Of a stretch of DNA of 12,286 bases, positions 6,076-12,286 are shown piece by piece. The position numbers and the translations under genes are program-made. Position 1 is the stretch's first letter. Each line of letters begins with the position of its first letter. Source of the DNA: Bog-756 sp052143895 (GTDB lineage Bacteria > Actinomycetota > Acidimicrobiia > Acidimicrobiales > RAAP-2); contig JBKQRT010000399.1 of the NCBI GenBank assembly GCA_052143895.1, forward strand, positions 1 through 12,286. The letters are read 5' to 3'. The notes under the pieces are model-generated. The model worked only from the letters and a program-made list of their open reading frames with translations. It searched no databases and was not told the origin of the DNA.

Positions 6076-6945
6076 ATGGCGATGAGAATTGGCGTCGTCC
6101 TCCCACAGACCGAGATCGGCCCTGACGTCCGGGGCGTGCGTTCCTACGGCGAGGGGGTCGACGGGCTCGGTTTCACCCACCTCGTCGCCTACGACCACGT
6201 GGTCGGAGCCGACCCGGCGGTCTACAAGGGCTGGAAGGGCCCCTACGACATCGACACCGAGTTCCACGAGCCGTTCGTCCTCTTCGGGTACTTGGCGTCG
6301 TGCACGTCGCTGGAGCTTGTCACCGGCATCACCATCCTTCCGCAGCGTCCGACCGTGCTCGTCGCCAAGCAGGCGGCCGAGGTCGATCTGCTCACGGGCG
6401 GCAGGTTCCGGCTCGGGGTGGGGATCGGATGGAACCACGTCGAGTACGAGGCTCTCGGTCAGGAATTTTCGGTCCGTGGTCGGCGGGTCGAGGAGCAGGT
6501 CGAGCTCCTCCGGCGCCTCTGGACCGAGCGTTCGGTCACCTCGATTGGCCGGTTCGACCAGGTCACCGGGGTCGGCGTCGCCCCGCTTCCGGTGCAGCGG
6601 CCGATCCCGATCTGGTTCGGCGGGACGTCCGAGCAGGCCTATGAGCGGATGGGCCGGCTGGCCGACGGCTGGCTTCCGTTGGTGCAGCCGGGGCCGGTGC
6701 TGGATGCGGCACGCACCACCATCGCCCGTGCCGCCGAGCAGGCGGGCCGCGACCCGTCGTCGATCCAGATGGAAGGTCGGGTCGACTGGCAGGGTGACGC
6801 GGCTGACGTGGCCCGCCGGATCGATGCCTGGCGGAAGGCCGGAGCGACCCACGTCTCCGTCAACACCATGCGCGCAGGCCTGTCGGACGCTGGCGCACAC
6901 CTCGAGGCCCTGGCGTCCGTTGCCCGCGAGGTGGGTCTGACCTGA
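6076..6945 (+). CDS. LLM-class F420-dependent oxidoreductase
   Basis: A 289-residue TIM-barrel protein of the luciferase-like monooxygenase superfamily. It begins MRIGVVLPQTEIG, has LGFTHLVAYDHV (β2 region, 31-42) and LVTGITILPQRPTVLVAKQA (81-100). The family-typical LTGGRFRLGVGIGWNHVEYE (106-125) follows. The C-terminal half has PIWFGGTS and the RRADG-like segment GRLADGW. This resembles the TIGR03619 group of F420-dependent enzymes. F420 rather than FMN is the family expectation, not proven here. The substrate is unknown. GGAGGA at 6051-6056 is about 20 nt before ATG 6076, so the start could be poorly initiated; ATG 6082 is an alternative. It converges on the DinB/DUF664 gene. Confidence 0.85.
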   Translation: MAMRIGVVLPQTEIGPDVRGVRSYGEGVDGLGFTHLVAYDHVVGADPAVYKGWKGPYDIDTEFHEPFVLFGYLASCTSLELVTGITILPQRPTVLVAKQAAEVDLLTGGRFRLGVGIGWNHVEYEALGQEFSVRGRRVEEQVELLRRLWTERSVTSIGRFDQVTGVGVAPLPVQRPIPIWFGGTSEQAYERMGRLADGWLPLVQPGPVLDAARTTIARAAEQAGRDPSSIQMEGRVDWQGDAADVARRIDAWRKAGATHVSVNTMRAGLSDAGAHLEALASVAREVGLT

Positions 6946-6953
6946 TCGGCGAT

Positions 6954-6970
6954 CCTGACCGCAGGTCAGG
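6954..6970. terminator. Hairpin between convergent LLM and DinB/DUF664 genes
   Basis: CCTGACC-GCA-GGTCAGG is a perfect 7-bp stem with a 3-nt loop. It sits 9 nt after the LLM stop and 16 nt from the DUF664 stop, so it is a good candidate for a bidirectional terminator. Confidence 0.6.
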
Positions 6971-6985
6971 GACCCGAACGGGAAG

Positions 6986-7462
6986 TCACCGCCCCGTCTG
7001 GCCGTCGATCAACTCACGCAGTACATCGGCGTGGCCCGCGTGCCGGGCCGTCTCCTCCAGGAGGTGCACGAGCACCCACCGGAGGTTCACGGGCGCCTCG
7101 TCGCCCACCTCCCGACAGGTCACATCGAGGCTGGGGGCCGCCGCCGCCACGGCATCGGTGCGTTGCCAGATCCTCGTGTAGGCGACGACCGCGTCCTGCA
7201 GTGTGCCTTCCGGCCCGACGGCGTCGCCCGGGATGTCGACGTCCTGGCCGGCGAACCGGTGGAGTATCCAGAGGGTTTCCGTACGCTCCATGTGCCTGAT
7301 CAGCCACAGGAGGGTCGTACCGCTGCCGACGAACGTTCGCCGCGCCGCGTCGTCGTCGATGCCCGTCACCTTCCGCACGAGGGAGTGACGCTGGTACTGG
7401 AGCAGCGCGTGCAGGGTTTCCCGTTCGGAGCCCTCCAGCCGAGGGGGCTTCAGGTCAGACAC
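6986..7462 (-). CDS. DinB/DUF664-family (mycothiol transferase-like) protein
   Basis: A 158-residue four-helix bundle. Motifs are LLWLIRHMERTE (51-62, with metal-type H57) and ETARHAGHADVLRELIDG (137-154, with H141 and H144), as in DUF664 proteins. Family members bind a divalent metal and some transfer mycothiol, bacillithiol or glutathione, so mycothiol-dependent detoxification is a reasonable but unproven role. GTG 7462 is chosen because TAAACT sits 6 nt upstream on the minus strand and no ribosome site precedes it. The protein lacks signal peptide and membrane segments. It is convergent with the LLM gene. Confidence 0.75.
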   Translation of the reverse strand: MSDLKPPRLEGSERETLHALLQYQRHSLVRKVTGIDDDAARRTFVGSGTTLLWLIRHMERTETLWILHRFAGQDVDIPGDAVGPEGTLQDAVVAYTRIWQRTDAVAAAAPSLDVTCREVGDEAPVNLRWVLVHLLEETARHAGHADVLRELIDGQTGR

Positions 7463-7468
7463 GGCAAC

Positions 7469-7474
7469 AGTTTA
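7469..7474 (-). promoter_or_regulatory. −10 box of a leaderless promoter for the DinB/DUF664 gene
   Basis: Read on minus, TAAACT fits TANNNT and lies exactly 6 nt before the GTG start at 7462. No ribosome site and no clear −35 box are present. Confidence 0.55.
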
Positions 7475-7589
7475 TGTCTGTCGTCTCCGTGCTTCCGCCA
7501 CCGGGAGCCCGTCCCGCGGGCGGGGTGAACACCCACCACCGGGTCGGATGCACCGGCGATCACGGCTCGACGGAGACCCACCGCCCGTC

Positions 7590-7595
7590 TAGTTT
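7590..7595 (+). promoter_or_regulatory. Possible −10 box upstream of the LtrA-like gene
   Basis: TAGTTT matches TANNNT and is the clearest such box in the 243-bp gap before the LtrA-like gene. It lies well before ATG 7706 and 14 nt before GTG 7610, an in-frame alternative start. The assignment is tentative. Confidence 0.25.
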
Positions 7596-7705
7596 CGGGT
7601 GATTCCCGGGTGGCGGCAACACCCTCCGGCTCGCCACCGGCGTCCGCTGTCCGGTATCCGACGGGGCGGGCATCCGGGAACGATGAGGAGACGTTGCGAT
7701 TCCCC

Positions 7706-8828
7706 ATGCTCCAGCCACCTGCGAACGGCGAGTCAGCCGGTCGGGTGCCGTTCATCGAGCTCTTCTTCGACCTCGTGTTGGTCTTCGTGATCACCCAGGT
7801 GGCCCACCACATCGATGAGCAGCCGTCGTGGATGGCAGTCGCCGAAGCCGCGCTCCCCCCTGGCCGCCGTCTGGTGGATGTACCACGGATACGGATGGGC
7901 CACCAACGCCGTGACCCCGAACCCCTCTGTCCTCAGGATCCTGCTGGTCCTGGCCATGATCGGCTCCTTCCTCATGGGCCTCGAGGTGCCGACCATCGTG
8001 AAACGGGGCGGGTTCGTCTTCGCCACCGCCTTCCTGGCAGTGGTGGTGATCCACTTCGTGATCTTCCTGGCCACGCCCGAGCCCGGCTCGCGCTCGGCGA
8101 TCATCCGCACCGTTCCCTTCAACGTCGCGCTCGGTGTCCTCATCCTCCTGGCCAGCTTCGTGGGCAGCCTCTGGAGCTGGATCCTGTGGAGCCTCAGGCT
8201 GGCCGCCGCCTACCTGTCGCCGATCCTCGGTCACATCCGCGGCTTCATGCTCGAACCGCGGCACTTCGTGGAACGTCACGGCTTCATCATCATCGTCGTC
8301 CTCGGTGAGGACCTGGTCGCCGTCGGCGTGGGCACCCGCCACGGTCCCACCACGCCCATCCTGGCGCTCAGCGTCGCCCTGGGGATCGCCCTGACGGCCG
8401 CGCTGTGGTGGATCTACTTCGACGGGGACGAAGTCGCGGCGGAGCGGGCGCTCTCGGTCGTGGATGGGGCGCGCCGGCAGACGCTGGCCTTCGCTGCATT
8501 CACCACCGCCCACCTGGTCATGATCTTCGGTGCTGTCTTTACCGCCGCCGGGGCCAGTGAGGCGATCCGGCAACCCCATGAGACCGTCCCCCTGCACCTG
8601 CTGGCATTCGGAACGGCGATCTTCCTGGTCGGTCACAGCCTCTTCCGTGGCATCCTGCGCACCGGTCCGGTGACGTCGCGCGCCGCCGGGGCGGTGGCCG
8701 CGCTGGTGGTCGGCCTGGTCCTGCCGGTGTCTGGGATCCACGAACTCGCCATCATGACGGCGCTCGTGGTCTCGGTCGTCATCCTCGACGACGCACTGAT
8801 CCGTCGCCAGGTTTCCGAGACAGCCTGA
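7706..8828 (+). pseudogene. LtrA-like membrane protein, frameshifted in a C run
   Basis: The 5' frame reads MLQPPANGESAGRVPF then IELFFDLVLVFVITQVAHH, the hallmark start of low-temperature-requirement A (LtrA) proteins. At a run of six C (7855-7860) the frame moves by one base and continues as LAAVWWMYHGYGWATN. About eight more hydrophobic segments follow, including ERHGFIIIVVLGEDLVAVGV. Removing one C gives an uninterrupted product of about 373 residues ending at 8828, normal for LtrA. The family is a multi-pass membrane protein of unknown mechanism. ATG 7706 is preferred; TTG 7694 and GTG 7610 are alternatives, and the GAGGAG at 7685-7690 is badly spaced for each. As read, only a short N-terminal peptide plus a detached C-terminal part (first ATG 7815, off-frame) could be made. 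Confidence 0.8.
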
Positions 8829-8922
8829 CGCTGAGCACCGTTGCCGCGTAGGTGATCGGTGGCATTGGCCGGGGCCGCTGCGACCCGACACCTGCCGCAC
8901 CTGCCGCAGCCGGTGGCGGCGA

Positions 8923-9606
8923 CTAGCGCAACCTACCGAGCCACGGCACGAAGCGCCCCGTACTGCGGGCGTACGCCAAGTACCGCTCACCGAGCGACGA
9001 CCGAAGGTACGGCTCCTCGACGACCCGAGCCTCGACGTCCAGCCCGGCGCAGAGAACCGTCGCGCTCATGATCGTGAGGGCATTCGGGACGGCGACCGCG
9101 GCGGAGATGCCGACGAGCATCATCGACGAGAACATCGGGTTGCGCACGCAGCGGAAGGACCCCTCCGTCACCAGGTCGGTGCGTTCGTGCGGATCCACGC
9201 CAACCCGCCACGACCTACCCATGTCGCGCTGGGACCGGTACGTCCCGACCAGGCCGGCCAGTATCCCGACGAGACCGCAGACCCGTACGCTCGAGCGGGT
9301 CTCGGCGTCCGGCTCCGCCGCGACCACTCCCGCCACACCCACCACGACGGCGCCCGCGACCACCGCACTCGTCGCACGGGCAGCGAGGGATGACCCGCGA
9401 CGAAGTCGGAGCCCCGTGTCACCTGTCGAGCGGTACTGGAGCCAGCTCTTCCACCCGAACGTGATGCCGTAGTAGGCCAACTCGAGCACGAGGGCCGCCC
9501 GGGCAACCGAGCGATCGGAGACACGCACGGATCGTGCCTCGTGCCGGGTGCCCTCTCCCCGGACAACGGGCTGATCGCCGGACCCGGGTGGGCCGACTCC
9601 GTTCAC
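8923..9606 (-). CDS. ICMT/PEMT-like isoprenylcysteine carboxyl methyltransferase-family protein
   Basis: A 227-residue membrane protein with hydrophobic segments at about 36-52, 78-97, 108-123 and 160-188. The signature of the ICMT/phospholipid methyltransferase family follows: MGRSWRVGVDPHERTDLVTE (129-148), VRNPMF (154-159), EEPYLRSSLGERYLAYA (197-213) and GRFVPW (217-222). It would bind S-adenosylmethionine and methylate an unknown small or lipid substrate at the membrane. The start is GTG 9606, which overlaps the stop of the VOC gene as GTGA, so translation is probably coupled. No ribosome site of its own is needed. A later GTG (near residue 28) would also keep all motifs, and the first 30 residues are polar. 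It is convergent with the LtrA-like gene across a 94-bp gap with no clear hairpin. Confidence 0.75.
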   Translation of the reverse strand: MNGVGPPGSGDQPVVRGEGTRHEARSVRVSDRSVARAALVLELAYYGITFGWKSWLQYRSTGDTGLRLRRGSSLAARATSAVVAGAVVVGVAGVVAAEPDAETRSSVRVCGLVGILAGLVGTYRSQRDMGRSWRVGVDPHERTDLVTEGSFRCVRNPMFSSMMLVGISAAVAVPNALTIMSATVLCAGLDVEARVVEEPYLRSSLGERYLAYARSTGRFVPWLGRLR

Positions 9607-10001
9607 CGGGCCAGCGGACCAAGCACCTGTTCGGGGTGGCGGTAGGCCTTGATCTCGATGAGGTTCCCGCTCGGATCGGCGATCATCAGCTTCGCCTGCT
9701 CCGTGGGTTCACCTTCGTAGGAGACGGTGGGATCCTCCACGACCAGTGCACTGTCGGCGAGCCGGGCGGCTGTCGACTCCCACTCGTCCCACGGCACGGT
9801 CGCACCGAAGTGCCGGGTCCTGGGCATCGGTACCGTCACCGTGGACGGATCGCCCTGCAACGTCACCTGGGCGCCGAACACGAACGCGTCGACGAAGTTC
9901 TCGGTCCGTCGCCCGATCCGGGCGCCGAGCTCAGCGGAGTAGAAGTCCACCGCCTCCTGCAGGTCCCGCACGGGTATCGAGAGGTGGAAGATGGCCGCCA
10001 C
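9603..10001 (-). CDS. VOC/glyoxalase-like protein
   Basis: A 132-residue protein of one vicinal-oxygen-chelate unit pair. It opens IFHLSIPVRDLQEAVDFYSA, with H6 as the usual first metal ligand. The second βαβββ half has RHFGATVPWDEWE (H64) and PSGNLIEIKAY (109-119), with E116 as the typical last ligand. It may be a glyoxalase, a dioxygenase or an antibiotic-binding type; the sequence does not say which. GTG 10001 is chosen because TATCCT sits 6 nt upstream on minus, giving a leaderless start. It lies 22 bp downstream of the interrupted permease on the same strand and overlaps the methyltransferase gene by 4 bp (GTGA), so VOC and methyltransferase form a two-gene unit. Confidence 0.8.
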   Translation of the reverse strand: MAAIFHLSIPVRDLQEAVDFYSAELGARIGRRTENFVDAFVFGAQVTLQGDPSTVTVPMPRTRHFGATVPWDEWESTAARLADSALVVEDPTVSYEGEPTEQAKLMIADPSGNLIEIKAYRHPEQVLGPLAR

Positions 10002-10007
10002 CGTCCC

Positions 10008-10013
10008 AGGATA
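10008..10013 (-). promoter_or_regulatory. −10 box of a leaderless promoter for the VOC-methyltransferase pair
   Basis: Read on minus, TATCCT fits TANNNT and lies exactly 6 nt before the GTG at 10001. It falls between the permease stop (10024) and the VOC start, so the pair can be transcribed independently. Confidence 0.55.
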
Positions 10014-10023
10014 CCGACCCTCC

Positions 10024-11448
10024 TCAGCCCTCGGCGAGCGCCGCTCCCTCGCCCGCTCCGGTGGCCGGGTGCCGGTGCACCACGATGACAGCGATCACGG
10101 CGACCACCATCACGATGGCCAGCGCGATGAACGGGAACTCGCTGTAGGGAGCCGGCTGCCCCGGCTTGCACAACTCGACGAACGGCACGACGAGGGTGAG
10201 AGACCTGAGGACCGGAACCACCACGTGCCGCATGGTCGAGAACGATTCGCGGTGCCGTCACCACATGAACACGGGCAGCGAGGCCGTCGTCAGGAAGTAG
10301 ACGAACAGGATCACGATCGTGCCCATGGTCGAGCACTCGGCGTAGAGCCCGACCGGGTCCATCGCTCCAGTGTCGCCGCCGACCAGGTGGGAGACCCACC
10401 AGGCCACGATGATGCCGAGGCCCACCGCAGCCATGACCAACAGCGCCACGACCGGGGTGTCGGTGCCCCGGCGGAGGCGGCCCAGCTGCGCCGGCAGGAG
10501 CCCGGTCCGTCCCCCGTCGAAGATCATGCGGGCCTGGGAGTTCGCCCCGGCGACCAGCGTGGCGAGCACCGACACGATGCCGGCCACCCACGCCGCCACC
10601 GCGGCGCCGCCGAGGTACTGGTCCGCCACCGAAAGGAACGGGATGGACGAGCGACCGATCGACGAGACGTCGTAGTCGAACCCGGTGACCGTGGCGTAGG
10701 CGAAGAACACGAAGAGGGCAGCCCCGATCGCCACGGAGATGTAGAGCGCCCGCGGTACGGTGCGCCGCGGGGTGCGGCACTCCTCGGCGAGGGCGGGACC
10801 GTTCTCCCATCCGATGAACATGTAGAGGGCGAGCGGGAACCCGGCCGACAGGCCGGTCAGGCCACCGGTGAGGTGCGCCCACGAGAACGGGATGGCCGAG
10901 AGATGGGAGCGCTGGTCGACCAGGACGGTCACGCAGACGATGACCATGATGGCCACCTGGACCAGCACGGCCACCCCCACCGCGGTGGTCGACAGCTTCA
11001 CGCCGCGGATGGTCAGCCAGATGGCAGCCACGGTCAGGGCGACCGACAGCGGTCCCCACGGGAGGTTCCACGAGGTGTAGTGGGACAGGGTCAACGCCAC
11101 CATCCCGCCCGACATCGTGAACACGCCGGCCATGGCGACCGTGTAGCCGACCGTGACCAGCAGGGCGGTGGCCACCCCGGCCCGCGCCCCCAGTGCGGTC
11201 TCCACGTACGTGATGAAGCTCCCGGCCGACGGCTCCGCCCTGGTGAACTCGGCCACGGTGAACGCCAGCAGGACGACGGCGACGCCCGCAGCCAGGATGG
11301 TCAGTGGTGCGGCGACGCCGGCCGTCACGGCGATCACGCCGAAGGCGAAGTAGAAGTCGATCCCCGGTCCGATGTTGGCGACCGTCGAGGCGGTCACGTC
11401 CGCGGTGCCCAGCTGGCCGGATCTGAGGTGCTCTCCGCTCTGGCTCAC
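10024..11448 (-). pseudogene. APC-family amino acid permease interrupted by an in-frame TGA
   Basis: Restored length is about 474 residues with 12 or so membrane segments, starting at IGPGIDFYFAFGVIAVTAGV (26-45). Other markers are FTRAEPSAGSF, YMFIGWENGPALAEECRTPR (a conserved helix 6-7 loop) and ASLPVFMW. The TGA at 10258-10260 follows FMW. The same frame continues directly as RHRESFSTMRHVVVPVL and further membrane segments to 10024. One C-to-T change (CGA to TGA) would explain the stop. The start is GTG 11448, with AAAGGA 6 nt upstream (11455-11460); the longer frame to 11607 has no coding character. The likely role was amino acid or amine uptake. As read, the last two or so helices are lost. 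Confidence 0.8.
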
Positions 11449-11496
11449 CGCATGTCCTTTGGCCAATTGCCGCCGATGACCCACCGTCGTGTGGCG

Positions 11497-11545
11497 CCCC
11501 CCGGGCCGGCCCTCCGGTCCACCGTAGGGCCGCCGGCCCGGGGGG
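11497..11545. repeat. Long GC-rich inverted repeat between divergent genes
   Basis: CCCCCCGGGCCGG (11497-11509) pairs perfectly with CCGGCCCGGGGGG (11533-11545). Inside it CCCT/AGGG adds 4 bp past a 3-nt bulge, and CGGT-CC-ACCG forms a small inner stem. The right arm abuts the TACATT box of the SCO6745-like gene. It could be an operator, a hairpin in a long permease leader, or a terminator. Confidence 0.75.
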
Positions 11546-11551
11546 TACATT
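11546..11551 (+). promoter_or_regulatory. −10 box of a leaderless promoter for the SCO6745-like gene
   Basis: TACATT fits TANNNT and lies exactly 6 nt before ATG 11558. The region where a −35 box would fall (about 11523-11528) lies inside the inverted repeat, so any factor binding it would affect this promoter. Confidence 0.55.
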
Positions 11552-11557
11552 ACGTCG

Positions 11558-12286
11558 ATGGAAGAGCTGAGCGCATCCGACATGGTCAAGGCCACGTCCG
11601 CACCCATTCACCAGATCGGTTCGGCGATCTACCTGAGCCAGGAGACCTTCGCCCGGGCCGCGGCCTGGGGATGGGCGAACCCGTTCGCCTTCTACTTCGC
11701 CGGGCGTGGCGGCGTCCTCGGCTCGCCCGATGCCGCGGTGGTCTCCTCGGCCATGGGCTTCTTCAATCCCGACGTCCTCACGCCGCTCTACGACGAGGGT
11801 GTCGCTGTGGCCGGGCCGCAGGGGGCGGCGGACCGCATGCTCGAGGCGACGGCGGCGTGGGGGCGGGACCACCTGGAGGGGGTCGAGGGCCTGTCCACCC
11901 TGGTCGAGCTCGCCGACCGACTGGTCGACGGCGCCGAGACATCGGCAGTGACCCTCTTCGCCGGCTGGCGGTCCCAGGCCCGGGTCGACGACGACCCAGG
12001 CCGCGCCGCCTAGCTGCTCCAGATCCTGCGCGAGTGGCGAGGTGCCTCGCACCTGGTCGGCACCACGGCGGTCGGGCTCTCGCCACTGGAGGCCGTCCTC
12101 ACCAACGACGGCGCCGGACAAGCCACATTCTTCGGCTGGCGGGAGCCGTACCCCGACTGCACGGAGCTCGCCCCCGCTTGGCAGATGCCGAGCGGATCAC
12201 CGACAAACTGTGCGAGCGGGATGTCGAGCGCACCCTCGCACCGTCCGAACGGGAGGCCGCCGCCGCGGCCGGGACCCCGGCGGCGG
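11558..12286 (+). pseudogene. SCO6745-like protein with TAG and frameshift, partial at window end
   Basis: The N-terminal 151 residues resemble the actinobacterial SCO6745-like family: TSAPIHQIGSAIYLSQETFA, FAFYFAGRGGVLGSPDAA, FFNPDVLTPLYDEG and WGRDHLEG. A TAG at 12011-12013 interrupts the frame, yet the same frame carries on as LLQILREWRGASHLVGTTAV and FFGWREPYPD. At the C run 12171-12175 the frame moves; adding one C restores LADAERITDKLCERDVERTL, which runs to the window end. I know of no firm function for the family, although it has a helical C-terminal part. Two independent lesions make a functional product unlikely unless they are consensus errors. The start is ATG 11558, leaderless behind TACATT. 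Confidence 0.7.

Noticed and set aside
8889..8906. Tandem repeat CACCTGCCG x2 after the LtrA-like gene
   Set aside because: Two 9-bp copies are too little to infer a function, and the flanking 94-bp gap shows no clear hairpin.
9863..12121. A 752-codon open frame on the minus strand spanning the permease and VOC genes
   Set aside because: Its translation is R/G/H-rich and lacks family motifs, while two other frames give clear protein families.

Overview
The window is high-GC DNA from an actinobacterium, possibly an Acidimicrobiia-like lineage (inference). The evidence is an F420-type luciferase-like oxidoreductase, a DinB/DUF664 protein of the kind linked to mycothiol, a PPOX-type fragment, GTG starts, and several promoters with TANNNT −10 boxes exactly 6 nt before the start codon (leaderless geometry). 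There is no rRNA, no CRISPR array and no intact mobile element.

Bases 1-1069 are a mosaic of broken pieces. They hold a PPOX-family gene that stops after 24 codons, a tRNA-Ser(GCU)-like 5' half on the minus strand that ends at the anticodon loop, and the start of a tyrosine-recombinase-like integrase fused in frame to a K+ channel lacking S1-S3. This looks like the scar of an integration or deletion event. After it come an APH-family kinase (+), a contractile-tail/eCIS-type assembly protein (-, 5' end unclear), a conserved protein of unknown function (+), a lipoprotein (+) and a CPBP-type membrane protease homologue (-).

Bases 4910-7462 hold a frameshifted GNAT acetyltransferase, a four-helix DUF2834-like membrane protein and an F420-dependent LLM oxidoreductase, all on plus. 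These converge on a DinB/DUF664 gene (-) across a clean hairpin. Bases 7463-12286 hold an LtrA-like gene frameshifted in a C run (+), then a minus-strand set made of an APC permease interrupted by TGA, a VOC protein, and an ICMT-like methyltransferase overlapping the VOC gene by GTGA. A SCO6745-like gene (+) diverges from the permease. It carries a TAG and a C-run frameshift, and a 13-bp inverted repeat lies in its promoter region.

The genes do not form one evident pathway. The loci look like independent accessory or stress-related functions. At least four are broken by single-base lesions, which could mean real pseudogene formation or consensus errors in the assembly. No complete new system could be supported. 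The most unusual material is the mosaic at 1-1069, the repeated leaderless promoter geometry and the inverted repeat at 11497-11545.
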